Counted from the stretch's first letter, positions 16,303 through 25,514 are shown. The stretch: 64,000 nt of DNA from Lawsonibacter faecis (GCF_014287675.1 NZ_JACOPQ010000007.1:62001-126000), one strand, 5' to 3'. The notes: generated from the letters alone by a model not told the origin. Made by a program: numbers and translations.

Positions 16303-17433
16303 TTACATATGTACCCGCGCCTGGAAATCGTCCTTGAGCGCGCTGAGCCGGGCCGCGTCGGCAGTCCTCTTCACGGCGGCGTCGGACTGGATCTTCTGAG
16401 TCTCCTCAATGCCGGAGACGATGGTCTTCCAGGTCTGCTCCAGCGTCTCTATCTTGATGGAGCTGGAGGAGGCGAGCTGCGCCGTCAGCTTGGTCTGGTC
16501 GGCGGTGTTCTTCGCGTTTTTGAGCAGCATCTCGTTGGTGCGCTGGTCCAGGGCCTCCATGGCCTGGGCCTGGATTTTCTGCCGCTTGAGGAGCACCGCC
16601 TGGGTCAGGGCCTGCTTGAAGACCGGCAGGGTGATGATAAAGGCGGAGTTGATCTTGCGGATCAGATTTAAATTGCTGAACTGCATGGACTGGATCATGG
16701 GGATGGACTGCATTGCCACATTCTCCGCAATCCGCAGATCCATCACCCGCTGGTCGAGGATGGTGCGGGCCTGCTGCATGGCGCCGTAGTCGAGCTGAAG
16801 CATGGTGTCGCCCGGGTTTTGGGCCAGGTCGCTCTGCATCTGGGCGAGGTAAGCGTCCATCTCGGCCAAGCCCTGCTCTCCGGCCAGGATGTATTTGACC
16901 AGATCCTGATAGAACCTCACATTGGCGTCATAGATGGCCTGGAGCTTCTTGTTGGACTCCCCGATCTCCACCTCATACTTCTTGAGCTCAATGTAGATTT
17001 TGTCCACCTCTTCACCCATGGTGTGGTATTTGGCTAAAATCTGATCAAGCTGTTTTTGGAGGTTGCCGAAGAGCCTGCCCAGCACGCCCTTGCGCTCGTC
17101 GGCGGCGATCTCCTCAATGTCGAACTTGTCCATAATGCGGCCCAGGGTATTCAGCAGCGCGCCGGAGTCGTTCACCTGGCTCATATTAATACTGTTTAAA
17201 ATGGTGTCGGAGCACTTGGCGATCTCGCCCGCCACCTCGCCGCCGAAGGAGACGATGGTCTGGGGATCGTTGACGCAGATCTGGCTGACCAGCGCGTCGA
17301 CCTCGGCGGAGCCGACCAGGGTCTGGTTCATCTCCTGACGCTGGGCGGCAACGTCGAAGGGCTGGGGCTCCTCCAGCATGGGGGCGGGCGCCTGACGGAT
17401 TTCGTCCTGGCGGGGGGTGTATTGCAGGGCCAT
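16303..17433 (-). CDS. telA: Toxic anion resistance protein, TelA/KlaA family
   Basis: A 376-residue, mostly helical cytosolic protein of the TelA family (YceH in Bacillus). Family features include SQICVNDPQTIVSFGGEVA near the N-terminus, a long central coiled-coil region, and TLPVFKQALTQAVLLKRQKIQAQAMEALD-type helices near residues 275-300. It is linked to tellurite resistance and to colicin/phage and peptide tolerance, with unknown mechanism. AAGGAGG lies 6 nt before the ATG. It stands between the YceG-like gene and the TerD genes, as in other Firmicute Ter/yce operons. Confidence 0.93.
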   Translation of the reverse strand: MALQYTPRQDEIRQAPAPMLEEPQPFDVAAQRQEMNQTLVGSAEVDALVSQICVNDPQTIVSFGGEVAGEIAKCSDTILNSINMSQVNDSGALLNTLGRIMDKFDIEEIAADERKGVLGRLFGNLQKQLDQILAKYHTMGEEVDKIYIELKKYEVEIGESNKKLQAIYDANVRFYQDLVKYILAGEQGLAEMDAYLAQMQSDLAQNPGDTMLQLDYGAMQQARTILDQRVMDLRIAENVAMQSIPMIQSMQFSNLNLIRKINSAFIITLPVFKQALTQAVLLKRQKIQAQAMEALDQRTNEMLLKNAKNTADQTKLTAQLASSSSIKIETLEQTWKTIVSGIEETQKIQSDAAVKRTADAARLSALKDDFQARVHM

Positions 17434-17472
17434 AGGATACCTCCTTATTGATAAAGCGTATGGGCGGAAGGG

Positions 17473-19794
17473 TCAGGGGCGGCCGGCGCCGAACAGGCGT
17501 CCCAGCCAGCCCCCGGATTCTCCGGCCCGCCTGCTGCGCAGGTCGGGAACGGTGAGATCGAACAGGAATTCCCCGGCGGTCAGCGTGTCGAAGCTGTCCG
17601 GACGGAGGTGGGACTCCAGATTCCGGTATCCCGTGGGCGTGAAGACCGCGATGTCGAAGCCCACCAGATTGAGAAACGCCAGCAGGATGCATTCCTCCAG
17701 GGAGAAGAGCGTCTCAGTCACATCCACCACCAGGAACTTGGGAATGGTCCGGGTAAAGTCAAAATTCTGCAGCAGCCGCAGAAGCTCCTTGTCCAGATTC
17801 GTGAGCACCGACAGCATTGTGGCGGTCAAGTCGCCCCCGCCTGTAATGAGGTCGTAGTCCATAAGCGCTTGGATTTTTTCCAGCATATAGTCCTGGGTGT
17901 CGTCCGGAAGGTAGCCGTAGCGGTAGAACTGGGAGGCCTTCAATGCCTTGGGGTCCAGGCGCCCGCTGTGGAGGAAGGCGCGGGCCTGCGGGGCGCTCAT
18001 GGACGGGCCGCTCAGCTTGAGGAAGGGCAGGGAGGTGACCAGATAGGTCTCCTCCGTCACCATCGCCCGGATGCGGTCCCAGTAGAGCGCCAAATCCCCC
18101 TTGTCCACGCCGCAGACCTTGGAGAAGAGGTTGGGCACATACACCACGCCGCCCTCGGTCTTGAAGGAGGGGCGGTACTGGGCCTCCTCTTTCCAGAGCT
18201 GCTCCACCTCGTCATAGGTGGTTTTGAGCGTGACCGGCTGGCTGCGGGCAAATTGTCTGTCCCGAAACATGCCGGTATCGCTGTAGAGAAGCTGATCGAG
18301 TTCCCTGGAGGCGTTGTAGGCCGTCGTCCCCGCCCGCACGCGCTCTTCCCGCTGGGGGAAGGGCTCGGAGGGCAGGGAGCCCTCGAAGCAGCATTCCAGC
18401 CAGAGGGGCGGCAGATAGTGCCCGGCAAAGGCCTTGCGCGCATCCCTCTCGGGACAGAAACACAGCACGTCCACACCTGCCTGGGCCATGGCCCAGAGAA
18501 AGGTGATCTCCGACTCGGCGGCGGTTCCGTAAAAGACCAGGGCCGGCTGACGCTCCGCCCGGTAGCCCTCAAAGAGAACCTCCGCGTACCGGCGCAGCCA
18601 GCAGGCCAGCCGCACGCCGCGGTTGAAAAGCCGCACACTGTCCTGCTCCGGGCTTCGTTCCATCGCCAGGGCGAAAGCCCGCTGAAGCAGCAGCGCCTGG
18701 ACCTTTCCGCAGTTTGGAGTCAGCCGGTCGGCCAGGGCCCGGATCAGCGCCCCGCGGGGCGCGCTCTTGTCCACGGACAGGAAGGGGGCCGTCTCCGCAG
18801 CGGTGGGGGCGGGTGGCTTCTGCTCCAGGAGCCGCCATACCTTGCCGGAGGCGTCCAGGGCCCGCTTGAGGCGGAAGAGGCGGTTGCGGTACTCGCTGCG
18901 CTCATCCGCGCCGAAAACGGCCGCGAACAGAGCGCAGAGCTTGGGCTTGGGTCCCAATGCGCGCTGGTCGCAGGGAAGAAGCACCGCATCCCACACCGGA
19001 TTGTCCCCCACCCAGGCGTTGAGGGAGACCGCGTCGTCCAGCCCCGTCCAGGGCGGGGGCGGGAGAGGCGAGGGTCTGGGGGGCGGCGCGGGCCTGGCGG
19101 AAGCGGATGCAGGGCGCTGCGCCGGTGCCGGCGAGCCGGCGGGACTGGCGGCAAAGTGGGGGCTGGGGGGCGAAAAAACGTCGCCCTGCACCAGTTGGGA
19201 AAAGGCCAGCGTGGGGTCGGCTTTTTTGTAGGACTCCTCGGAGGCAAAGTTCACGTACCATACGTCGCAGCCCGCCCGGTGCAGCAGATGGAGAAGCAAA
19301 ACCTCATATTTGGTGATATTCCCCTCAAAAAGCACCTTGGGCGGCGAGGCCTTCCCAATTCCCATGAGCACGTGCCCCAGCAGGGAGCGGAACCAGCACA
19401 TAAACTTGATGTAGGCGTTTTTAATGATGTTGTCGTTGGCACCCTGTGCCTTCAGGACGGAGAGCGCGTCCATAACGGCCTGGGCCAGCGCCTGCCGCTG
19501 AGCGGGGCGCAGCTGCCCCAGCCATACGGTCATGTGCCGCTCAACCAGCGCCCGCTCCGGGAAGAACTGCGCGCCCACCGCCTCAAAAAAGCGGGTGGTC
19601 TCCGGTTCCGTGGGGTTGGCGATACCGCTGGGCAGGTATAAGCCGCCGTTTTTGGTCAACTGATAAAATTTTTGCAGGAGGGCTGTGGTCCTGCCCTGCC
19701 CGTCCCGCCCGATGACGCGCAGAAAGCTGGGGGAGGACGGTGCGCGCTGATTCAGCGGCAGGAAGCAATTCTCCATACGGTCAATGCCCGTCAT
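17473..19794 (-). CDS. YceG-like component of the Ter system (PF14266 type)
   Basis: A 773-residue protein related to Bacillus YceG, a family tagged as a putative component of a Ter biosynthetic module. The N-terminal half contains FLRVIGRDGQGRTTALLQKFYQ and a segment on detection of folded enzymatic core (VLFEGNITKYEVLLLHLLHRAGCDV). A Pro/Ala/Ser-rich low-complexity insert occupies about residues 208-249, and the protein is longer than the roughly 540 residues I expect for YceG. The C-terminal half includes VLCFCPERDARKAF and the DVTETLFSLEECILL region. AGGAG lies 10 nt before the ATG. No enzymatic activity is established. Confidence 0.75.
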   Translation of the reverse strand: MTGIDRMENCFLPLNQRAPSSPSFLRVIGRDGQGRTTALLQKFYQLTKNGGLYLPSGIANPTEPETTRFFEAVGAQFFPERALVERHMTVWLGQLRPAQRQALAQAVMDALSVLKAQGANDNIIKNAYIKFMCWFRSLLGHVLMGIGKASPPKVLFEGNITKYEVLLLHLLHRAGCDVWYVNFASEESYKKADPTLAFSQLVQGDVFSPPSPHFAASPAGSPAPAQRPASASARPAPPPRPSPLPPPPWTGLDDAVSLNAWVGDNPVWDAVLLPCDQRALGPKPKLCALFAAVFGADERSEYRNRLFRLKRALDASGKVWRLLEQKPPAPTAAETAPFLSVDKSAPRGALIRALADRLTPNCGKVQALLLQRAFALAMERSPEQDSVRLFNRGVRLACWLRRYAEVLFEGYRAERQPALVFYGTAAESEITFLWAMAQAGVDVLCFCPERDARKAFAGHYLPPLWLECCFEGSLPSEPFPQREERVRAGTTAYNASRELDQLLYSDTGMFRDRQFARSQPVTLKTTYDEVEQLWKEEAQYRPSFKTEGGVVYVPNLFSKVCGVDKGDLALYWDRIRAMVTEETYLVTSLPFLKLSGPSMSAPQARAFLHSGRLDPKALKASQFYRYGYLPDDTQDYMLEKIQALMDYDLITGGGDLTATMLSVLTNLDKELLRLLQNFDFTRTIPKFLVVDVTETLFSLEECILLAFLNLVGFDIAVFTPTGYRNLESHLRPDSFDTLTAGEFLFDLTVPDLRSRRAGESGGWLGRLFGAGRP

Positions 19795-19810
19795 AGCGTA
19801 TAAGCTCCTC

Positions 19811-20653
19811 TTAACGGCTGTTGCTGGTGTTCATATTCAGCCCCTTGGTGCTGGTGGCGCCCATCATGCGGGCGGTGTTGATGGTGCTGTAGACCTTGAT
19901 AGTAGGGGCCAGCCACACGCTTCCGGTACCCCGGTAGACGTTGACCAGACCCTCTCCGCTGACGGCGGAGCCTAACAGGCTTTTGGCGGAGCGCTCCACA
20001 GTGAACTGAAGGGAGGCGGAGCGCAGCACGGCAAAGTTGCCGTCCACCCGGAGCACATCGTTATTCAGCTCTATAATATCGATCTCGCAGGAGGGGACGG
20101 GACACTCCAGCACCACCAGTCCGGAGCCGGACAGGGAGATCTGGAAAAGCCCCTCGCCGCCGGCCAGAGCGGAGGAAATATTGCGCTGGGCCACGGCCTT
20201 GACGGTCACGCCGCCCTGGGCACAGTAGAACATCCCCTTGTCCACGATGATCTCTTCCCTGTCCAGCTGGAGAACCAGAAAGTGGTTGAAGGAGGGCTCC
20301 AGCACCAGCATACCGGTGCCCCGGTACTCGGGCTGGGCCATAGCCTCACCCGTGACAGCGCCGGAGAAAAGGCGGCCGAGGGCGTTGCCCGCGTTCACGC
20401 CGGAGACCATCTCCAGGTTCCCCTGAAAATAGCTCATGGCCCCCGGCTCCACCGTCACCATATCGTTGTTGATATACACCGCCACCTGGCGGGCGCGCAT
20501 ATTCTGCTTCTCCATAAAGTAGAGATCCATGGCCGCGCTGGTGTTGGTGGAGCCCAGCAGCTTCTGGTATTCCATGACCTCGATTTTGACACCGCCGCTC
20601 TCGGCTGAGTCGATGATTCTGATGTTCTCCCTGGTCCCGACCGCACTGCGCAT
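19811..20653 (-). CDS. AIM24 family protein
   Basis: A 280-residue protein of the AIM24/TIGR00266 family. Repeating beta-strand motifs rich in Gly are visible: EYRGTGMLVLEP, GGEGLFQISLSGSGLVVLECP and NVYRGTGSVWLAP. The trimeric beta-barrel-like fold is conserved from bacteria to mitochondria but without defined chemistry. It is second in the Ter operon, 24 nt after the TerA-like gene, and AIM24 proteins recur in such clusters, probably as a scaffold. The M1 start is used; an alternative at residue 27 (MEYQKLL) is possible. Confidence 0.87.
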   Translation of the reverse strand: MRSAVGTRENIRIIDSAESGGVKIEVMEYQKLLGSTNTSAAMDLYFMEKQNMRARQVAVYINNDMVTVEPGAMSYFQGNLEMVSGVNAGNALGRLFSGAVTGEAMAQPEYRGTGMLVLEPSFNHFLVLQLDREEIIVDKGMFYCAQGGVTVKAVAQRNISSALAGGEGLFQISLSGSGLVVLECPVPSCEIDIIELNNDVLRVDGNFAVLRSASLQFTVERSAKSLLGSAVSGEGLVNVYRGTGSVWLAPTIKVYSTINTARMMGATSTKGLNMNTSNSR

Positions 20654-20677
20654 AGCGACCGCCTCCTTCTCTTCCGT

Positions 20678-21829
20678 TTACTTTCGTCCGGCCACCCAGC
20701 GGAACCCAAAGTGGTAATGCTTATCCACCTCCCGGTGGCCGGCAAAGAACCTGTCCTCACGCCTGACCTCCAGGGAGCCGCTCTTTCCCGAGAGGCTGGC
20801 CAGCACGCAGAAGCGGTCCCGGCTGTCCGGATTGTCGATGCGGATCTCAATGTCAGGCGAACCCTTCTGCTGGAGCACCACGGTGGCGTCGGTGCCCCGC
20901 CAGTTGGGCACGCCCTCGTAGATATAGGCGAATACCACGGCGAAGTCGATGAGCTCCGGGCGCTTGAAGAACATATTCTCCCCGCCCACACTGGCCCCTG
21001 AGCGGTCGTCCTGATCCAGCAGGATGAAGGGGAGGCCCGTGGCGCTGCCGAAGGAGTTGCCCAGGGCCTGGATGACCCCCTGCTCTCCGCTCCTGAGGCG
21101 GTACATGCAGGCAAGGTCCAAATCCACGGCCCCGCCGCCGCCGAAGAGCTTCTTGCGCCCGGAATTCCAGTTGAGGTTGACGTGGATTTCACCGCTGTTT
21201 TTGGAAAGGTCGATCTTGTGGCTGTCGCCGCTCTTCTTGAGACTGATTTTGCTCAGGTTGACCTTGGGGGGTTCGGGCGCAGGCTTCGGCGCCGGAGGTA
21301 CGGGAGCGGTGGCGGGCTGAGCGGCCTCGCCGCCGAAATGGGCCAGGAGGGCGTCGAGCCCGCCGTTGAAGCCGCTGGCGACGACATTGTAGCGCCAGAT
21401 GCCGTCCTTTCGGTAGAGCTCGCAGAGGATGAGCGCCTTCTCCTGGACGAAGCCCTCGCCGGAGAAGCGGTAATCGGCGCTGTTTCCGCCGCCGCTGAGA
21501 GAGATGACGCCGCCGGCGATATCGCACATGGCCGCGCCGTCGGCGGCCACGGTAACGACCAGCTTTTGAATCTTATCCGGCATACGGGAGAGATCCAGGC
21601 TGAAAACCGTGCCGTCGGTCCCCGCCTGCATGGTGATTGCGCCCTCGGGTGACGCGGCCTGATTATAAAAAATAAAGTACCGATCGTCTGATAGCTTGCC
21701 TGCCGCGTCCACACCAAAGCAGGTGCAGTCGGCTTCGCCGCTGTTCATGCGCACCGATACCCGAATCTGAACCTGCCGGGCGTCCGTCAGGTCGGTCATT
21801 TTCAACTTCTGTCCCTTTTGAAGCTCCAT
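20678..21829 (-). CDS. TerA-like protein (TerD domain plus C-terminal TerD-related domain)
   Basis: A 383-residue protein with an N-terminal TerD domain (MELQKGQKLKM; LSDDRYFIFYNQ; ASGFNGGLDALLAHFGG near residue 155), a Pro/Ala linker (about 160-185), and a second beta-rich domain (HVNLNWNSG, VDLDLACMY, DFAVVFAYIYEG, HYHFGFRWV). Size and layout match TerA of tellurite-resistance operons. The start at 21829 has AAGGAGG upstream; the in-frame extension beyond it has none. It is the first gene of the 16-kb operon, behind the promoter at 21924-21952. Confidence 0.87.
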   Translation of the reverse strand: MELQKGQKLKMTDLTDARQVQIRVSVRMNSGEADCTCFGVDAAGKLSDDRYFIFYNQAASPEGAITMQAGTDGTVFSLDLSRMPDKIQKLVVTVAADGAAMCDIAGGVISLSGGGNSADYRFSGEGFVQEKALILCELYRKDGIWRYNVVASGFNGGLDALLAHFGGEAAQPATAPVPPAPKPAPEPPKVNLSKISLKKSGDSHKIDLSKNSGEIHVNLNWNSGRKKLFGGGGAVDLDLACMYRLRSGEQGVIQALGNSFGSATGLPFILLDQDDRSGASVGGENMFFKRPELIDFAVVFAYIYEGVPNWRGTDATVVLQQKGSPDIEIRIDNPDSRDRFCVLASLSGKSGSLEVRREDRFFAGHREVDKHYHFGFRWVAGRK

Positions 21830-21923
21830 CCGGAAATCAGCCTCCTTCAAACATATATCGGTCCGGGATGCCGGTTTCGTTACACAAGAAAACGAGATTT
21901 TTACAACTGATTCTATACTTCCT

Positions 21924-21952
21924 ATCATACTGTTCTTTTTCGACAATTGCAA
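21924..21952 (-). promoter_or_regulatory. Promoter of the Ter operon
   Basis: TTGCAA (21947-21952), exactly 17 nt, TATGAT (21924-21929), about 95 nt upstream of the first Ter gene. The region is markedly AT-rich compared with its surroundings. No other comparably good promoter was noticed inside the operon. Confidence 0.65.
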
Positions 21953-22104
21953 TTAATTTTACCTTAAAATTAAAAGGCCGGGTGTTTGCCCTGCTACTCC
22001 CCCGGGAAAGACGTTTTCGCTTTCCACGAACGCAGCGCTTGCGCCGTATGCTGAGGCGTGGTATGCTCTCCTTGTAATCATCCTGAACGGAGGGGGGAAA
22101 AGCG

Positions 22105-22533
22105 ATGAAAATGCCGGACGGCGGGATAGCGCCCCTGATGTTTGCCTCCTGCGGCATGAACTGCATGGTATGCTATAAGCACTGCTGTCACAAGAGACCC
22201 TGCGCGGGCTGCCTGGCCGGCGGGGAGGGCAAGCCGGAGCACTGCCGGAAATGCAGGATTCGGGACTGCGCCGCAGGGCGCGGGCTCACCTATTGTCACG
22301 AGTGCCCGGACTTTCCCTGCAGACAGGTGAAAGCCCTGGACAGGAGCTACCGCACCCGCTACGGGGCAAGCCTGATTGAAAACAGCCTGTGCGTCCGGCA
22401 AGACGGGCTGGAGGCGTTTATGGAGCGGCAGAAAAAAAGATATACCTGCCCGGCATGCGGCGGAATTGTCTCCCTCCACGATTCCGAGTGCAGCGAATGC
22501 CGGCTGGGTGCGGAGCCGGCGCAGGAGGAATAA
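22105..22533 (+). CDS. DUF3795 cysteine-rich protein
   Basis: A 142-residue protein with many Cys residues: SCGMNCMVCYKHCC, CAGCLAG, CRKCRIRDCA, CHECPDFPC and a C-terminal CPACGG/CSEC zinc ribbon. The first part matches DUF3795, a probable metal-binding family of unknown function common in clostridia. GGAGGGG lies upstream of the ATG. It is transcribed convergently with the EFR1 gene, sharing a terminator at 22541-22584. Confidence 0.8.
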   Translation: MKMPDGGIAPLMFASCGMNCMVCYKHCCHKRPCAGCLAGGEGKPEHCRKCRIRDCAAGRGLTYCHECPDFPCRQVKALDRSYRTRYGASLIENSLCVRQDGLEAFMERQKKRYTCPACGGIVSLHDSECSECRLGAEPAQEE

Positions 22534-22540
22534 AGAAAAA

Positions 22541-22584
22541 AGCCCCGGTGGGGACCGCCAGAGCTGGCGGTTTCCACCGGGGCT
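22541..22584. terminator. Convergent terminator
   Basis: AGCCCCGGTGG (22541-22551) pairs with CCACCGGGGCT (22574-22584), with an inner hairpin CCGCCA/TGGCGG. It is preceded by a run of A on the plus strand, giving a T-run for minus-strand transcripts. It serves both the DUF3795 and EFR1 genes. Confidence 0.75.
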
Positions 22585-22589
22585 GATGC

Positions 22590-23357
22590 TTACGGCAGCA
22601 GATCCGTTAGGGAGTACTGCCGGACAACCTGCTTGCCCAGCAGGGTGATAGCCTGTCCGGGGCAAGAGTTGATACAGCGGTAGCACATGGTGCAGCGGCC
22701 CATGGGATGGGGCCCCTCCGGCGTGGCGGGCAGGTTGGACATGGGGCAGAGGCTGGTGCACAGGCCGCAGTTGACGCACTTGGCCCGGTCAATTTTCAAC
22801 TGGCTGGAGTAGTCCCGCGTCTTCTGGGAGAACCAGAGGCGCTGACCCAGCAGGCCCGCCGTATGGGACGCCGCACCCAGGCCGTCCTGGGGGGGCTTGC
22901 CCGCCGCAAACTGCCGGGCGGCGGCGTCAAGCTTCTCTCCGGCTTTGCGGACGAGCTGCATCTCCTGTTCCCGATTGCGCTTGAGGGCTTTCTCATCGGC
23001 GATGGAGTCGGGCATCTGGACGTGGAGCCCGCCGGTGATCACCGCGCCGTACTGCTTGAGCAGCCTTGCCGCGCAGCCCGCCCCGTCGCCGCTGAACAGC
23101 CCCATGGTGGCGAGGATGAACACCCGCTTGCGGGCGAAGAGGGGGCCGTTCTCCCGCAGAAAGTCCTGCACCAGCTTGGGGAGATTGCTGAAATAGACCG
23201 GATAGGCCAGCACGATGTCCTCATGGGACAAAATGGCCGCGGCGGTGCCGATGGACTCCATCGCCAGGCATGTACCGGCGCTGTCCAGCCGGTGCACGAA
23301 TCGCTCCGTACAGTATTTGGTGTTGCCCGTCCCGCTGAAATAGAGTCCCAGCATCAT
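22590..23357 (-). CDS. EFR1 family ferredoxin-flavodoxin protein
   Basis: A 255-residue electron-transfer protein. The N-terminus is flavodoxin-like with the FMN phosphate loop FSGTGNTKYC. The C-terminus carries two 4Fe-4S motifs, CVNCGLCTSLCP and CTMCYRCINSCP. This domain pair defines the EFR1 family. The ATG at 23357 is chosen because AAGGAG is 7 nt upstream; the GTG at 23363 would lie too close. Redox partners are unknown and the gene appears monocistronic. Confidence 0.92.
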   Translation of the reverse strand: MMLGLYFSGTGNTKYCTERFVHRLDSAGTCLAMESIGTAAAILSHEDIVLAYPVYFSNLPKLVQDFLRENGPLFARKRVFILATMGLFSGDGAGCAARLLKQYGAVITGGLHVQMPDSIADEKALKRNREQEMQLVRKAGEKLDAAARQFAAGKPPQDGLGAASHTAGLLGQRLWFSQKTRDYSSQLKIDRAKCVNCGLCTSLCPMSNLPATPEGPHPMGRCTMCYRCINSCPGQAITLLGKQVVRQYSLTDLLP

Positions 23358-23471
23358 GAACACGCTCCTTTGCTCTTTGTGGCCTCATTTTACCACCGGC
23401 AGGGGCGCGGGGACATTTAATCCGCATTAAAAGTTGCTGAAAAGAGGGCGGAGCGGGGGACTGCGCCCGGT

Positions 23472-24911
23472 TTATGGGAAGGGGACGGTATGGCCCTCAA
23501 TGGTGACGGAGGCCACCGCGTCCGGCTCGATGGACGCGTCGAACTCCCACATAATCCAGCCCACTCGCTGGCTCCAAACGTCGCTGTAGTAGGCAGGGGT
23601 AAGGACCATGCCATCGGAGAGGGCGACGGTGAGGGAGGTCTCCTCGCCGGCCAGCTGGCAGGGCTCCTCCTGGCCCTCGGGGGTGACGCAGTTGACCACC
23701 ACGCTCAGGGGAGAGACGATGACGCTTTCGATCTGCGTATCGAATCTGCGCTGGAAGGGGGTCTCACCGTGAAAGACAAAGGGGAGAACAACAGGCTCCT
23801 CCGGTGTGGCAGTACGCTGCTCCACGGCCTCCACAGGGACGGTCAGCTCCCACTTCCCCTCAACCCGGCCCCCGGCCACTGAGTAATTGGCGCTCGGGAC
23901 GATAAGACGAAGATAGGGGAGGGTATCGGGGGTGAGGCTGGGCAGGCAGAAGTCCCAGCCGTCCTCCACCTGGGTATATTCCACATCGTCCATCTCCTGG
24001 CTGGGCCAGTGGTCGGGCTCCTCAGGGTCGTGCAGGTAATAGCGCACGTTGAAGAGGGGCTGTCCGGCATATTCTGAGGCATAGGCAGGGGAGATATCCG
24101 GGTCCTGCCGGAAGCGGATGTGGTATTTCCCGTCGGCGGCGAAGCCCATGGAAGAGATGGATACCTCCGTGACCGCCTCGGTCTGGATGACCTGACCGGG
24201 GACCTGCGGACCGACACGGCGATGCAGCGGAAGGGGATTCTGATCGGGCAGCAGGACGGTGCGGCCCGCCGCTGTGACGGCGCTCTCCAGCGTGAGGGAG
24301 GGAACCTCCTCTCCGTCCAGGGTAAGGCTGGCCGAACGCCGGCCGGGAGTCAGCCAGCTCATGTCCAATTTGGCCCGGGTGGGAATATCGGTGCTCAGCT
24401 CGTCGGTGCCGCGGCTGAAGACCATGGCCGCGGTCTTAGTCTCGCTGTCGTAGGAGAGGACCTGCTCGCCCTTGCCGCCGTTGCCCCAGCTGAAGCCATC
24501 CCCCGTGTCCAGGGAGAGCATCAGGTCCCAGTCGGTGTCCTCCTTGAGCCGATCCCCGGTCAAGTCCTGCATGGTGAAGTAGAGCCGGGTCACCCGGCTG
24601 TCCGCCAGGGCGGCCACGGCCTCAATGCGGATGCCCTGGTCCTCGCAGGAGGCCAGAACCTCGGTGGCGTAGGGTGCCTTCGGGCCCAAATCCCCCTGGA
24701 CAATGGCCCAGAGGGTGGGCCCCACGGCCAGGGCCGCCGCGGTGAGGAGGGCGCAGACCGCCATAACCACCGCGGCCCGGCGGGTCAGGCAGAGGCGGGG
24801 GCTTCGCCTCCGGGCGGCGGAGGCGGGGCGAACCGCAGCCAGGAGACGGTCCATTTGGGCCTCGTCCGGGCCGAGTGCGGACAGTTCCCGCTTATATTCC
24901 TGACTGAACAT
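23472..24911 (-). CDS. Membrane-anchored DUF4179-like anti-sigma protein, copy A
   Basis: A 479-residue protein with a short cytosolic N-terminus, one transmembrane helix (about residues 47-68, VVMAVCALLTAAALAV) and a large extracytoplasmic beta-rich domain. It starts inside the end of the sigma factor gene (20-nt overlap), the usual arrangement for an anti-sigma partner. A shared block after the membrane helix (GPTLWAIVQGDLGPKAPYATEV and LYFTMQDLTGDRL) shows it is a paralogue of 25515-26876. It would hold the sigma factor at the membrane until an external signal arrives. The family name is tentative. Confidence 0.75.
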   Translation of the reverse strand: MFSQEYKRELSALGPDEAQMDRLLAAVRPASAARRRSPRLCLTRRAAVVMAVCALLTAAALAVGPTLWAIVQGDLGPKAPYATEVLASCEDQGIRIEAVAALADSRVTRLYFTMQDLTGDRLKEDTDWDLMLSLDTGDGFSWGNGGKGEQVLSYDSETKTAAMVFSRGTDELSTDIPTRAKLDMSWLTPGRRSASLTLDGEEVPSLTLESAVTAAGRTVLLPDQNPLPLHRRVGPQVPGQVIQTEAVTEVSISSMGFAADGKYHIRFRQDPDISPAYASEYAGQPLFNVRYYLHDPEEPDHWPSQEMDDVEYTQVEDGWDFCLPSLTPDTLPYLRLIVPSANYSVAGGRVEGKWELTVPVEAVEQRTATPEEPVVLPFVFHGETPFQRRFDTQIESVIVSPLSVVVNCVTPEGQEEPCQLAGEETSLTVALSDGMVLTPAYYSDVWSQRVGWIMWEFDASIEPDAVASVTIEGHTVPFP

Positions 24912-25383
24912 GGGGCGTATCTCCTTTCAAAGCCTCCCGCAGCATGGTTCTGCCCCGGGAGAGCTGCTGCTTCACGGCGGACTCGCTCCGGCCTGTGGCC
25001 GCGGCGATTTCTGCGACGCTCATATCCTCATAATAGAACAGGTGGATGGGGACGCGGTATTTGAAGGGCAGGGAGAGCACCTGCTCCAGCACGCCGCCCG
25101 GCTCGGGAGCGGGGGGCGCGCTGAGACGCTCGTCCAGCGGCTCGGTCCGGCGGGAGCGGAGGGATCGGAACAGGTCGTTGGCGCAGTTCACCGTCACCCG
25201 CAGAAGCCACGCCTTTCGGTGCTCCTCCTCCCGGAAAACCGGCGCGGCTTTCACCAGACGGAGAAAGACCTCCTGCATCACATCCTCCGCGTCGCACCGG
25301 CTGCCCGTGCGGGCGTAGGCCAGGCGGTAGACCGAGGGTGCGTACTGCCGGATGACCTGCTCCAGCGTGCCGTCGCCGTCCAT
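24892..25383 (-). CDS. ECF-type RNA polymerase sigma factor A
   Basis: A 163-residue sigma-70 family factor with region 2 (YRLAYARTGSRCDAEDVMQEVFLRLVKA; RKAWLLRVTVNCANDLFR) and region 4 (VPIHLFYYEDMSVAEIAAATGRSESAVKQQLSRGR). The start at 25383 has AGGAAG 8 nt away; the longer in-frame version from 25419 lacks a ribosome site. It overlaps its DUF4179-like partner by 20 nt. Target genes are unknown; autoregulation is likely for this class. Confidence 0.92.
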   Translation of the reverse strand: MDGDGTLEQVIRQYAPSVYRLAYARTGSRCDAEDVMQEVFLRLVKAAPVFREEEHRKAWLLRVTVNCANDLFRSLRSRRTEPLDERLSAPPAPEPGGVLEQVLSLPFKYRVPIHLFYYEDMSVAEIAAATGRSESAVKQQLSRGRTMLREALKGDTPHVQSGI

Positions 25384-25455
25384 AGCCGTCACTTCCTTTC
25401 TGCGTTCTGTATCATACACGGAGGGAAGGCGGAGAAAGTGACAAAGAATTCAAAA

Positions 25456-25485
25456 TTGCGGGCCATTTCATGAAATGGCCCGCAA
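25456..25485 (-). terminator. Palindromic terminator between the two sigma/anti-sigma pairs
   Basis: A perfect 30-nt palindrome of two 15-nt arms, GC-rich outside, followed on the minus strand by TTTTGAATTCTTTG. It ends transcription of the upstream pair (25515-27390). Confidence 0.7.
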
Positions 25486-25514
25486 TGGACGAGCAGTGGG
25501 GGAGCGGTACGGTG

